Below, piece by piece: positions 16,445-24,062 of a stretch of 40,572 nt of DNA; position 1 is the stretch's first letter, and each line of letters starts with the position of its first letter. Made by a program: the position numbers and the translations under genes. This stretch comes from Henriciella sp. (GTDB lineage Bacteria; Pseudomonadota; Alphaproteobacteria; Caulobacterales; Hyphomonadaceae): NCBI GenBank assembly GCA_013213825.1, contig JABSQA010000016.1, positions 1 through 40,572 of the forward strand, written 5' to 3'. Under the pieces are notes generated by a model that did no database searches, was not told the origin of the DNA, and was given only the letters and a program-made list of their open reading frames with translations.

Positions 16445-17116
16445 ATGCTCATCACCATTGCAAACGTTCTCGACAAAGAGGGGCTTGAAAACGTCCGGAA
16501 CTTGATCACGACCGTTCGGTGGAGAGATGGGACCGAGACCGCTGGCGCTACTGCGCGCGAGGTCAAACGGAACTTGCAAGCCGATCTGACGAGCCGCACC
16601 GGCGCTCAGCTTCGGGACCAACTTGCCCAAGCCATTTCGAGCAACGCGGTCTTGCAAGCTGCTGCGCAACCCTCACGCTTTTCCAAGCTTCTCCTGAGCA
16701 AAACGGAGGAGGGCGGCGGATATGGTTTGCACGTCGACAATGCGCTCATGCCACTCGGTGATAAGAAGATGCGGACAGACCTGTCATTCACACTCTTCTT
16801 GTCCGATCCAAAAAAGTATGCAGGCGGCGAGCTACAAATCGAGCATGCAGGGCAGTCATTGAGTTTGAAGCCGGCTGCTGGCGACTTGGTGTTGTATCCA
16901 TCGACGAGTTTGCACCGTGTGAACGAAGTCACTTCCGGAATGCGCCTTGTCTGTGTTGGTTGGATTGAAAGCCGCGTTCAGCGTCCAGATGATCGTGAGC
17001 TTCTGTTTGATATGGCCAACCTGAAAACTGCGTTGGCGAGACAACATAAGCCGCAGTCGCCAGAGATGCTCATGTCAGCAAAAATTCTCTCGAATTTAAT
17101 CCGTAGGTTCAGCTAA
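16445..17116 (+). CDS. Fe(II)/2-oxoglutarate PKHD-type hydroxylase (PiuC/YbiX family)
   Basis: A 223-aa cytosolic dioxygenase with the double-stranded beta-helix iron triad His96 and Asp98 (HVDN) and His157 (SLHRVNEVTSG) and the 2-oxoglutarate-binding Arg167 (GMRLVCVGW). DLSFTLFLSDPKKYAGGELQI is the typical family core. PiuC genes are among the most frequent companions of TonB receptors and are iron-regulated; their substrate is not established. An AGGA lies just upstream, and a Fur box overlaps the promoter region 14-32 bases before the start. Confidence 0.9.
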   Translation: MLITIANVLDKEGLENVRNLITTVRWRDGTETAGATAREVKRNLQADLTSRTGAQLRDQLAQAISSNAVLQAAAQPSRFSKLLLSKTEEGGGYGLHVDNALMPLGDKKMRTDLSFTLFLSDPKKYAGGELQIEHAGQSLSLKPAAGDLVLYPSTSLHRVNEVTSGMRLVCVGWIESRVQRPDDRELLFDMANLKTALARQHKPQSPEMLMSAKILSNLIRRFS

Positions 17117-17226
17117 ATGTCGGTTTGCATGCCGTTTTGAGCGCCAGCGCGTTTGGGTCGAAAAAAGTAAGCCTGTCATCTGCTTAGGCCTTTTATCAGG
17201 GATGCTTGCATTGCATCTCAAAATAT

Positions 17227-17245
17227 GCGAATGAGTTGCATATGC
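17227..17245. promoter_or_regulatory. Fur box ahead of the Fur paralogue
   Basis: GCGAATGA-GTT-GCATATGC: the left half is identical to the best Fur box of the window. It would overlap coding sequence if the regulator started at ATG 17225, which supports the later GTG start and suggests autoregulation. Confidence 0.65.
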
Positions 17246-17266
17246 AGAACGGGATTTGGAAAAATC

Positions 17267-17671
17267 GTGAGTGATCTAATCCAAAGATGCCTTGATGCTG
17301 GACTCAGTATGACGACAGCGCGTCGCGCTATTTTGCGGGCCTTGGAAAACTCAGAAGACCATCCCGATGCGCTCATGCTGCACGATCGTGCCAAGGAATT
17401 CGATCCGACGATTGCCCAAGCCACAGTTTACCGAACCATGCGACTACTGGAACAAGAGGGACTGGTTGAAAAACATGATTTCGGAAACGGGCGAGCCCGC
17501 TACGAAGAAGCCGAAAAAGAGCAGCACGATCATCTTATCAACCTGAGCACCGGTGAAATCATTGAGTTTCATGACACAAACCTTGAGGCCTTAAAGATTG
17601 AAATCGCAAAAAGGTTGGGGTTCGATTTGAAAGATCATCGGTTGGAGCTTTATGGGGTTCCACGCGAATGA
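17267..17671 (+). CDS. Fur-family regulator, divergent paralogue
   Basis: A 134-aa winged-helix metalloregulator: helix-turn-helix QATVYRTMRLLEQEGLVEKHDFGNGRARYE, then the metal-site segment HDHLINLSTGEIIEFHD. Like many alphaproteobacterial Fur proteins it lacks the CxxC zinc pair. Compared with the second Fur of the window (36371) it has lost one His before HDHL and differs through the first helix (LIQRCLDAGLSMTTARRAIL). Start: GTG 17267 is chosen since ATG 17225 lies within a Fur box. It overlaps the following methyltransferase gene by 4 bases. It may tune this iron island while the other is the main Fur. Confidence 0.87.
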   Translation: MSDLIQRCLDAGLSMTTARRAILRALENSEDHPDALMLHDRAKEFDPTIAQATVYRTMRLLEQEGLVEKHDFGNGRARYEEAEKEQHDHLINLSTGEIIEFHDTNLEALKIEIAKRLGFDLKDHRLELYGVPRE

Positions 17672-18333
17672 CCCCGCAACTCGTCATGCGTTCAATCATG
17701 ACGATTATTATGATCGGTCTCGCCGGGCTTATACTGTGGAGATTGCAAATCAACGGGTGGGGCTCGATCGTTTGGCTTGCATCGGCCGTGCTCATGATGG
17801 TCATTCGTTCTCCCTACGCTGCTAGAAACAAAGAAAATGAGATCACCGAGCGATTTGCGGTCAGCAAAGAACGGTTCTTACTCTTGCTCGTGTCTGTGGG
17901 TGGTACGCTTCTACCTGTTCTGCATCTTTCGACAGGGCTCTTGCTGTTTGCAAACTATGAAGCGCCGAACTGGCTGCCCGTCGTCGGCATTCTGTTCTTA
18001 GTGCCGGGGTTTTGGTTATTCTGGCGTAGCCACGCAGACCTCGGACGCAACTGGAGCGTTACGACGGAGCTCCGTGAAGCTCATACGCTGGTTTCGCACG
18101 GCGTATACAAGCATATACAACACCCCATGTACTTTGCGATTTGGCTGATTTTTCTTGCCTATCCTTTTCTCATTCAAAACTGGATTGTAGGTGCAGCCGG
18201 AATTGTCAGCTTTGCAATTTTGTATGCAGTGCGGGTGCCAATCGAGGAAGCGATGATGCGTCATGAGTTTGGCATTGAGTACGAAGAATATTCGTCTCGA
18301 ACGGGGCGCCTTTGGCCGCAACTATCGAAATGA
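17668..18333 (+). CDS. Isoprenylcysteine methyltransferase-like membrane protein
   Basis: A 221-aa protein with about five membrane helices and the ICMT/PEMT signature: GVYKHIQHPMYFAIW followed by EEAMMRHEFGIEYEEYSSRTGRLWP. Bacterial relatives are SAM-dependent methyltransferases of lipids or small molecules; the substrate is unknown. Translational coupling to the Fur paralogue (ATGA) suggests a joint unit. It could methylate a membrane-located metabolite in response to iron, but that is a guess. Confidence 0.8.
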   Translation: MTPQLVMRSIMTIIMIGLAGLILWRLQINGWGSIVWLASAVLMMVIRSPYAARNKENEITERFAVSKERFLLLLVSVGGTLLPVLHLSTGLLLFANYEAPNWLPVVGILFLVPGFWLFWRSHADLGRNWSVTTELREAHTLVSHGVYKHIQHPMYFAIWLIFLAYPFLIQNWIVGAAGIVSFAILYAVRVPIEEAMMRHEFGIEYEEYSSRTGRLWPQLSK

Positions 18334-18352
18334 AGTGGAATGAGGCATATTT

Positions 18353-18371
18353 GCACTTGATAATCATTCGC
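18353..18371. promoter_or_regulatory. Fur box ahead of the 63-aa protein
   Basis: GCACTTGA-TAA-TCATTCGC with a perfect right half, 39 bases before the start at 18411. The 17-base core equals that at 16417-16433. Confidence 0.8.
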
Positions 18372-18410
18372 AACTATGTTGAGGTCTCTTTACGCAGATA
18401 GGAGACCCAA

Positions 18411-18602
18411 ATGCTCGGAACGCACGCGGATACCATCGCTTGGTTGGAGCGCCAGCTCAAAGAGCTCGAAACCTGGCGACGAGACTTGATCGGTGAAGGC
18501 GCATGCGAACCATGCCGATTGGAACAAATCGACCTTCACCGCACTTGGTTGGAAGATCAGATCTCCCGCCTGGTCGATGCAAATCTCAAACCCGCCACAT
18601 AA
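18411..18602 (+). CDS. 63-aa helical-hairpin protein, paralogue of 36953-37150
   Basis: A small cytosolic protein predicted as two helices (about 8-28 and 36-55) joined by a turn with a CEPC pair. It aligns without gaps to the 65-aa protein at 36953-37150: 12 of 44 positions are identical, giving the pattern W-L-x2-Q-x4-E-x-W-R-x2-L-x16-H-x2-W-L-x4-S-x-L. No known family is recognised. AGGAGA lies 5 bases before the ATG and a Fur box lies just upstream, so it is expressed under iron shortage. The gene is followed within 6 bases by a long RNA hairpin, an arrangement repeated at the other copy. It might be an RNA- or protein-binding adaptor. Confidence 0.75.
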   Translation: MLGTHADTIAWLERQLKELETWRRDLIGEGACEPCRLEQIDLHRTWLEDQISRLVDANLKPAT

Positions 18603-18607
18603 CCCCT

Positions 18608-18702
18608 TTGGGCTGCAACATGACTGATGTCATCGCGCTTTTGACGTCAGCCTCTCGGCAGCAAATCTCCTCCCAGACCTTGAGCAACATGTTGCAGCCC
18701 AA
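18608..18702 (+). promoter_or_regulatory. Long RNA hairpin (GCTGCAAC stem) after the 63-aa gene
   Basis: TTGGGCTGCAACATG (18608-18622) and CATGTTGCAGCCCAA (18688-18702) form a perfect 15-bp stem. Inside is a second hairpin, CTGATGTCA (18624-18632) with TGACGTCAG (18642-18650). An unpaired stretch contains TCTCCTCCC (18666-18674), which is complementary to Shine-Dalgarno sequences; TCTCCT exactly matches AGGAGA of the upstream gene (18400-18405). It ends 9 bases before the Shine-Dalgarno of the next gene. No T-run follows, so it is not a normal terminator. It may be a small RNA or a translation-control element. Confidence 0.7.
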
Positions 18703-18723
18703 TTCCCTAAAAGGACTTTCGAA

Positions 18724-19221
18724 ATGAACTCCAGTCTTGTTGCCCACAAAACGCTGACAGATCTTGGTCCAGGGGCGCAAATCGCAACATTTGGTTTTCG
18801 TGCTTGTGCGTTTGGTCAAACCCGGTGCTGTTGTTTGCTGAATCTCTTCAAAGATTTCTTTGGTGCGGAAATTGGCGGGCCTGTATTGGGGCGCTTTATC
18901 AGACTCGCCGAGTGTCTTGGCAACAATGGCCTGAGACGGATAGACTTGACCGTTCCGAATGCGATTACGTTCACCCATGATGAGGCATCGCTCTTGAGCG
19001 CCCTCTCATCGATGCAACACGGTGCCTTTGCGCAAGCGCGTGCGCACATGACATGGCTCTTGGCACGTTCTCCACAGTCCGACGAAATGAACATTATTTC
19101 CGATTTGGCGAATTTCTTTTCAGCGCAGGACATGATCGTTCAAAGCCCTGAATATGAGTCTATGCCGGCACAGCGTGAGACCGACAAGCGACCGGCACTC
19201 GCCCTGGTGCAGAATGTCTAG
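18724..19221 (+). CDS. Unknown protein with a Cys-rich motif, upstream of the siderophore reductase
   Basis: A 165-aa protein that I do not recognise. Near residues 27-45 it has a striking cluster, CAFGQTRCCCLLNLFKDFFG, with four Cys in ten residues. The second half (about 85-125) is helical and TPR-like (LLSALSSMQHGAFAQARAHMTWLL). AAAGGA lies 8 bases before the ATG, just after the large hairpin. It is followed by the siderophore-interacting protein gene, so a role in handling iron or haem, or in sensing it through the Cys cluster, is possible. Confidence 0.7.
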   Translation: MNSSLVAHKTLTDLGPGAQIATFGFRACAFGQTRCCCLLNLFKDFFGAEIGGPVLGRFIRLAECLGNNGLRRIDLTVPNAITFTHDEASLLSALSSMQHGAFAQARAHMTWLLARSPQSDEMNIISDLANFFSAQDMIVQSPEYESMPAQRETDKRPALALVQNV

Positions 19222-19261
19222 TCTCCGTGATTTGGCGAAGCCGACCTCAGGAGAGGCATTG

Positions 19262-20146
19262 ATGGTGCCGGATAATCCCTATCTTTTGATGACGTTTTTA
19301 GTCCTGAAACGGGAACGTCTTTCGCCTTCGTTCATCCGAATTACGTTCGCCAACCAAGATGGTTTGAGTTTTACCAGCTGGGGTCCTGATCAACGCGTAA
19401 AACTCTATCTGCCGGAGCCTGGAACCGCCCCGCCAAGACTGCCGCTAACGGACTGGAATGCCGTTTGGCAAAAACTTGATCAACACATTCGACCTGCACG
19501 CCGGTCCTATACGATCCGACAAGTTCGACCTGATCGAGGTGAACTCGATATTGATTTCGTAGACCATGGCGTTGAGGGACCCGCCTCTGCTTGGGCGTTT
19601 CACGCGAAACCTGGCGACCTCCTGCAAATCGCGATTCCAAACGGCGCTTTCACGGGCAAGCCAATTGGTTTCGAGTGGCGTCCGCCACAAGGTGTATCGC
19701 GGCTCCTGCTCATGGGCGACGAAACGTCGTTGCCCGCGATCAGCAACATCCTCGAACACATTCCTGAAACGGTTATATCGATTGATTGTTTCGTTGAGGT
19801 CCCTCGACCTGGTGACGACGCGGCAGCGGGAGAGCTGGCGAGCCGCATTACCTGGCTGCCACGTTATGACGAACCGCCCGGCGCGAAACTAAAGCAGGCT
19901 CTGGGCTATTCGCAAATGCCAGAGCTTTCGCGATTGAAACGCCTGCATGGTTTGGAAAAATCGGTCGATCCCAATGAACGGATGTGGGATCCGGCGGTGG
20001 ACACGAGCGGTCCCTTCTACGCGTGGGTTGCGGCTGAAGGCGGTGCGGTCAAATTCATTCGACACGCTTTGATGAAGGATTGTGGTTTGCCGAAAAGTGC
20101 CGTGTCGACGATGGGATACTGGTACCTCGGTCGGCCGTTTCACTAG
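19262..20146 (+). CDS. Siderophore-interacting protein (FAD-dependent ferric reductase, SIP family)
   Basis: A 294-aa cytosolic flavoprotein of the ViuB/YqjH type that reduces imported ferric siderophores. Seen: the flavin-binding RRSYTIRQVRP and ELDIDFVDHG..GPASAWA segments, then the NAD(P)H domain with LLMGDETSLPAISNIL and, near the end, FYAWVAAEGGAVKFIRHAL and GYWYLGRPFH. ATG 19262 has AGGAG at 8 bases; longer frames from 19214 or 19154 have weak signals and overlap the preceding gene. It ends 10 bases from the convergent methyltransferase gene. Confidence 0.92.
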   Translation: MVPDNPYLLMTFLVLKRERLSPSFIRITFANQDGLSFTSWGPDQRVKLYLPEPGTAPPRLPLTDWNAVWQKLDQHIRPARRSYTIRQVRPDRGELDIDFVDHGVEGPASAWAFHAKPGDLLQIAIPNGAFTGKPIGFEWRPPQGVSRLLLMGDETSLPAISNILEHIPETVISIDCFVEVPRPGDDAAAGELASRITWLPRYDEPPGAKLKQALGYSQMPELSRLKRLHGLEKSVDPNERMWDPAVDTSGPFYAWVAAEGGAVKFIRHALMKDCGLPKSAVSTMGYWYLGRPFH

Positions 20147-20156
20147 TTCTTAGCTT

Positions 20157-21002
20157 CTACTCCACCGGCTGGGCACCGGTCACGATATGGACGTGCGCGT
20201 CCATGCGGACCTCTCCATCGATCAAGTGTTTTGAAAAGAAAGATGCGAGTTCCGAAAATGCCGCCCGAGCTGTGATCTGATCGCTTTGATCGAGCAACTG
20301 TCCAATCGAAAATGCGGTCAGCGCGAAGCGCGCTGCGGCGGTCGCATCCATGCCGCCGCCAATCGCGAGTTTGTCTTTCCAACTCGCACTCGAGACATCT
20401 GCGAACCCGATTGACGCCAATAAAGAGACAAACTCATCGGCGTTCTGATATCGAAAAGGTCCGGGCGCTCCAGGTTCAGGCGTCGGTACAACGATATGGT
20501 TGCTCAATATGGTTCGAATGCTGGACATCCATGGATTTTCAGATGGCGGCCCCCAAACCGCAAAGCCAAACCGGCCGCCTGGTTTGAGCCATTGAGCCAA
20601 GTTTGCAAATGCGGCGTCAGCCGCGGGAAAGAACATGATCCCAAAGCGCGACGTTAGCCGGTCAAACTGCGCGGCCTCTTTGAGTGGTTGGCCTGCGTCC
20701 TGAACATGGAAATGTATCGGGACATCGCCATAGGCTTCCTTTGCCATTGCCGCATCGATGAGCGCGGGCGAAATGTCGAATCCGTCGACAGAACTGCCTG
20801 GATAGGCGTTGCGCGCAATCGCGATGCTGGTTTCGCCGCCACCACATCCAATGTCGGCGATCCGATACGGCGCATCCAAATCGAGCGCTTCTATCAAAGG
20901 CGCATTCACGGGCGCCAACATGGCCTCAAGAGGGACCATCGAATCTCGCCAGGCCTCTCCTCGATCGGTTGACCAATCAGATGCTGAAATATTCGCGACC
21001 AT
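20157..21002 (-). CDS. Class I SAM-dependent methyltransferase
   Basis: A 281-aa cytosolic methyltransferase with motif I IADIGCGGGETSIAIAR, the acidic residue ending strand 2 (GFDISPALI), and LKPGGRFGFAVWGPP as motif post-II/III. It resembles UbiE/UbiG-like small-molecule methyltransferases; the substrate is unknown. ATG 21002 is preceded by GGAAGAAA; the longer frame to 21158 overlaps sodX and is rejected. It is the last gene of the nickel SOD operon, starting 1 base after the sodX stop. Confidence 0.85.
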   Translation of the reverse strand: MVANISASDWSTDRGEAWRDSMVPLEAMLAPVNAPLIEALDLDAPYRIADIGCGGGETSIAIARNAYPGSSVDGFDISPALIDAAMAKEAYGDVPIHFHVQDAGQPLKEAAQFDRLTSRFGIMFFPAADAAFANLAQWLKPGGRFGFAVWGPPSENPWMSSIRTILSNHIVVPTPEPGAPGPFRYQNADEFVSLLASIGFADVSSASWKDKLAIGGGMDATAAARFALTAFSIGQLLDQSDQITARAAFSELASFFSKHLIDGEVRMDAHVHIVTGAQPVE

Positions 21003-21003
21003 A

Positions 21004-21291
21004 CTATTTCTTCCGATCAATGTGATAAACGAGCTTACCCTGAACACGCGCGCGCTCAATAGGTCCCATGGATTCCCGGGACAGTGAGTTGGCGTTTGCG
21101 CCTTCAAGCCAAAGCGAGTCCGCGTTGACATCAATCGCGCGCTTAACGATTTTTCCAAAGCGCGGATGATTGATCAAAAGAACATCGCCATCGCGATAAA
21201 TTGCGCTGCGTTTGAAGAGCGCAAACGCGCCCGGCGAGAGCATGGGGGACATGCTCTCGCCCGCCACTCGGATGAGTGACCAACCCAGCAT
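21004..21291 (-). CDS. sodX: Nickel-type superoxide dismutase maturation protease
   Basis: A 95-aa signal-peptidase-like (S24/S26) protease. Seen: the catalytic Ser in GESMSPMLSPG, the GDVLLINHP strand and the catalytic Lys in KIVKRAI. SodX removes the N-terminal leader of SodN so that the new N-terminal His can bind nickel. It starts immediately after the sodN stop codon (TAA then ATG), the usual gene pair. Confidence 0.92.
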   Translation of the reverse strand: MLGWSLIRVAGESMSPMLSPGAFALFKRSAIYRDGDVLLINHPRFGKIVKRAIDVNADSLWLEGANANSLSRESMGPIERARVQGKLVYHIDRKK

Positions 21292-21789
21292 TTAGTCAGC
21301 CAGAACCGGATATACGAGTTTGAGTTGCGGTGGATATGGGCATGTTTTCCGCGTCGTTTCGATCGACTTGGTGCGCCAGAAGATTTCTGCAAACTCGTTG
21401 ACCAGCTCAACCAAAGCGAGGCCGTCTTCGCGGTGCACATCCTGCTTGCAGGCGCTCGCCTTTTGCATGATGGCATGGACGAGGGCGTGAACATTCGGAT
21501 GGGCTTCAAGCAGAGGCGCCTTGAAATAGTCGCCCCATATGATGCGGATCTCCTGCTTCACTTTCTCCGCTTCTTCCTCTTTTCGCAGCGTGCAGCGCGC
21601 CCGAAGGTTGGCGAGTGCTACGGGGTCTTCGCTCGCGCCATCATGCGCGATATCCATGAGACGCACGACGGAGACGGCGGCGATCAAAGCCGGGCCGGGG
21701 TCGTAAATTCCGCATGGTATGTCACAATGAGCTGACGCACGCGCGATAAGGCCTTTGCCGTCGAGATAGTTGAGAATTGAGTAGATCAT
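21292..21789 (-). CDS. sodN: Nickel superoxide dismutase
   Basis: SodN disproportionates superoxide using nickel. The hallmark nickel hook HCDIPCGIYDP begins at residue 21, so a 20-residue leader ending in RASA is removed and His1, Cys2 and Cys6 of the mature protein bind the metal. The rest is the expected four-helix bundle with the IIWGDYFKAPLLEAHPNVH region; total length 165 aa is normal. ATG 21789 fits the leader; the frame runs open to 21933 without family character. A Fur box stands ahead of the operon, which makes sense as an iron-sparing swap for FeSOD. Confidence 0.96.
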   Translation of the reverse strand: MIYSILNYLDGKGLIARASAHCDIPCGIYDPGPALIAAVSVVRLMDIAHDGASEDPVALANLRARCTLRKEEEAEKVKQEIRIIWGDYFKAPLLEAHPNVHALVHAIMQKASACKQDVHREDGLALVELVNEFAEIFWRTKSIETTRKTCPYPPQLKLVYPVLAD

Positions 21790-21814
21790 GGTGTTTTTCT
21801 TTCTTGGGGTAGAG

Positions 21815-22294
21815 TCAGTTTGCTGACTTTTTCCAGAAGGCGAGGGCGGCTGCTTTAGCATCCTCGACGATAGACTTGGTTTCGCTGTGACTGTCTCTGA
21901 GATCTGCCAACAGTCGCGGTAAGTGCTCTGCACATCCGCGCTTGAGGCTTTCTGGCGACCGGGCGCTGGTCAAGGCTTCTGTGAAAATCCGCACAGCCGA
22001 TATGAGTTGTTCTCTTGCTGCTTTTTCGTCACCGCGCGCACGCCTCTGGTTTGCGGCATTCGTGGCGGATACGATGAGCATGGGAGGAGCGTGTGGTTGT
22101 ACGAGTGCGTAGCCGTTCCAGGCTTCAGCGAATATCATACGTGCCTCGTGGTGTGCCTGATCATAAGCGACGCCCGCAGCGTCGAGATGTCCAGCATTGA
22201 GTGCGGCATTGGCTTGCAATGTCAGGCGTTTCCAGCGCGCGTCAAATTCTGGTTGAATTTGTTTTGCATGGGAGCGCGGTTCGAGACTATCCAT
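21815..22294 (-). CDS. Helical TPR-like protein, resembling OrfX of iron-regulated SOD operons
   Basis: A 159-aa soluble, all-helical protein: RWKRLTLQANAALNAGHLDAAGVAYDQA looks like a TPR helix pair and QPHAPPMLIVSATNAANQRRARGDEKAAREQL a second. In Pseudomonas the Fur-regulated fagA-fumC-orfX-sodM operon has a protein of this size and style next to a superoxide dismutase; the similarity is by memory of layout, not by alignment. It lies second in the operon, overlapping the His-rich gene by 8 bases and ending 25 bases before sodN. It might act as a metallation or assembly helper. Confidence 0.65.
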   Translation of the reverse strand: MDSLEPRSHAKQIQPEFDARWKRLTLQANAALNAGHLDAAGVAYDQAHHEARMIFAEAWNGYALVQPHAPPMLIVSATNAANQRRARGDEKAAREQLISAVRIFTEALTSARSPESLKRGCAEHLPRLLADLRDSHSETKSIVEDAKAAALAFWKKSAN

Positions 22295-22481
22295 TTCGGC
22301 CGTCTTTCAAATACGCGACGCATTTCATCGTAGCCCAGGTCCCGAGCGCGCCTGCTGCGAGGCCGATCAATGCAAATCCCCAAAGCGGTAGTTCATGAGA
22401 ATGTGGCACTGGGTGGTCGTGAGCGAATGCGGGAAGGGCCAATCCCCCAACGGTCAAACTCGAAAAAACGATCGATTTCAT
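22287..22481 (-). CDS. Mini membrane protein with His-rich periplasmic start
   Basis: A 64-aa protein: a signal peptide ending PAFA, then HDHPVPHSHE (four His in ten residues), then one membrane helix (about 33-55) and a short basic tail. The His cluster would sit at the outer face of the inner membrane and could bind nickel or another divalent metal. It is the first gene of the nickel SOD operon and overlaps the second by 8 bases. No family is recognised; a nickel-delivery or permease-helper role is inference from position. Confidence 0.7.
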   Translation of the reverse strand: MKSIVFSSLTVGGLALPAFAHDHPVPHSHELPLWGFALIGLAAGALGTWATMKCVAYLKDGRNG

Positions 22482-22533
22482 GGAGCACTCCTTTTGCGAT
22501 GGGTTGTCATGAATAGGGAAGAATTTCTCAAAT

Positions 22534-22552
22534 GCAACTGATAATCATTCGC
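22534..22552. promoter_or_regulatory. Fur box between the SodN operon and the flavoprotein operon
   Basis: GCAACTGA-TAA-TCATTCGC has a perfect right half and is centred between divergent starts at 22481 and 22653, so it can govern both operons. Confidence 0.82.
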
Positions 22553-22652
22553 ATATCAAAAAATTTGTGTTACATGACCCCATCGGCGGAGAACGTTTGC
22601 GCGAGCAAAAAACAAAAGCCGGATAAAGATAATTGTATCTCGGAGGACTTGC

Positions 22653-24044
22653 ATGGACGTTTTGGAAACCGACTACCTGATCATCGGGGCGGGCGCCTCG
22701 GGCATGGCGTTTGCCGATACAATCTTGTCTGAGACCGACCATGAAATGATCTTGGTCGATCGTCGAACGCAACCCGGTGGACACTGGGTAGATGCTTACC
22801 CGTTTGTCGAGCTGCATCAGCCGTCAGCATATTATGGTGTGAACTCGCTGCCGCTTGGCGCGGACCGGATCGATACGAGCGGAATCAATGCAGGATTTTA
22901 TGAGCGCGCTGGCGCGGCCGAGATCCAGCAATATTATCGCAAAGTCCTGGCAGACGTTTTTGAGCCGAGTGGGCGCATCAAGTTTCAATCGGCCAGCGAC
23001 TATCTCGGGGCTCAAAACGGCGAACATATCATCCAGTCTAATCTAACTAGTCGCCAAACGCTGGTGAAAGTTCGGCGTGTCTTGGTCGATGCCACGGTGA
23101 CGCAGTCCACCATACCCGCGCGCCACGTGCCGAAGTTTGATATTGATGACGGGGCCACGTTGGTGACACCTAATCAGCTCGTCGACATCGCTAACCCCAA
23201 AGGCATCACAGTGCTGGGAGCCGGAAAAACCGGCATGGATGTTTGTGTCTGGTTGCTCCAGCAAGGGGTCGATCCTGACGAAATTACCTGGGTGCGCCCA
23301 CGCGATGTTTGGATGACGGACCGCACTTACGCGCAGCCGCTAACCATGGCCGGGAGCATGATCAAGTTTGGTGCGGCCGCGATGCAAGCCGCTGCGGCGG
23401 CGAGCGATGCCGATGACTATGCGCTGCGGATGGAGGAGCAGGGTATGATGTTTCGTGTGGATCCAACCATAGGAGCTGTCGTCAATCGCGGCGCGACAGT
23501 ATCGCGCCCAGAATTGACGCTTATGCGGCAGATCGAGCGGGTGGTGAGGAAGGGGTATGTCCGCGCCATTTCGCAGACCCGGGTCATCATGGATGACGGC
23601 GAGATAGCGTCCAATCCAGGACGCGTATTTGTTGATTGCACAGCCCCAGGCTTAAGCACCACACCAGCCTCGACAATTTTTGAAGATGGAAAGATCAGCC
23701 TTCATTTTACGACCCGCGGCGTCGCACCATGGAGTGCCGCGCTGGTGGGCTGTGTCGAGTCGCTCGGTCTGACGCTTGAAGAAAAGAACAGACTTTGTCC
23801 GGCGCTGCCGCGAACCGGTGATATGAGTGGCTTTCTCAATATTATGCGGATCGGGTTGCCGGTCGAGAATGAACGGCGCGCTGTCAGTGAGCTATCTGAT
23901 TGGAGTGCGAAAGCCAGGCTTAATCCAGGGCGCGCTATTCCCGATCATATGAATGATCCAGACGTTCAAGCAGGCTTCGCTGCAATGTTTCAAAATTTCC
24001 AACCGGCTATGGAAAACCTCGATCGGATTTGCCGCCCATCCTAA
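22653..24044 (+). CDS. FAD/NAD(P)-dependent oxidoreductase (monooxygenase-like)
   Basis: A 463-aa flavoprotein with an N-terminal FAD Rossmann motif (LIIGAGASGMAFAD, residues about 9-22), RTQPGGHWVDAYPFVELHQPS as in flavin monooxygenases, and a second nucleotide motif ITVLGAGKTGMDVCVW near residue 190. It probably oxidises or hydroxylates a small molecule; it is not a close match to the ornithine or lysine hydroxylases of siderophore synthesis. CGGAGG stands before the ATG. The gene is opposite the SodN operon across a Fur box and precedes a VOC-fold gene by 18 bases, which suggests that both act on one compound under iron shortage. Confidence 0.82.
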   Translation: MDVLETDYLIIGAGASGMAFADTILSETDHEMILVDRRTQPGGHWVDAYPFVELHQPSAYYGVNSLPLGADRIDTSGINAGFYERAGAAEIQQYYRKVLADVFEPSGRIKFQSASDYLGAQNGEHIIQSNLTSRQTLVKVRRVLVDATVTQSTIPARHVPKFDIDDGATLVTPNQLVDIANPKGITVLGAGKTGMDVCVWLLQQGVDPDEITWVRPRDVWMTDRTYAQPLTMAGSMIKFGAAAMQAAAAASDADDYALRMEEQGMMFRVDPTIGAVVNRGATVSRPELTLMRQIERVVRKGYVRAISQTRVIMDDGEIASNPGRVFVDCTAPGLSTTPASTIFEDGKISLHFTTRGVAPWSAALVGCVESLGLTLEEKNRLCPALPRTGDMSGFLNIMRIGLPVENERRAVSELSDWSAKARLNPGRAIPDHMNDPDVQAGFAAMFQNFQPAMENLDRICRPS

Positions 24045-24062
24045 ACCGAGAAGACCAAGACG

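Noticed and set aside
18608-18702. Reading this hairpin as a normal rho-independent terminator
   Set aside because: The 65-base inner part and the absence of a following T-run on the plus strand do not fit; the counterpart at 36868-36927 does fit on the minus strand.
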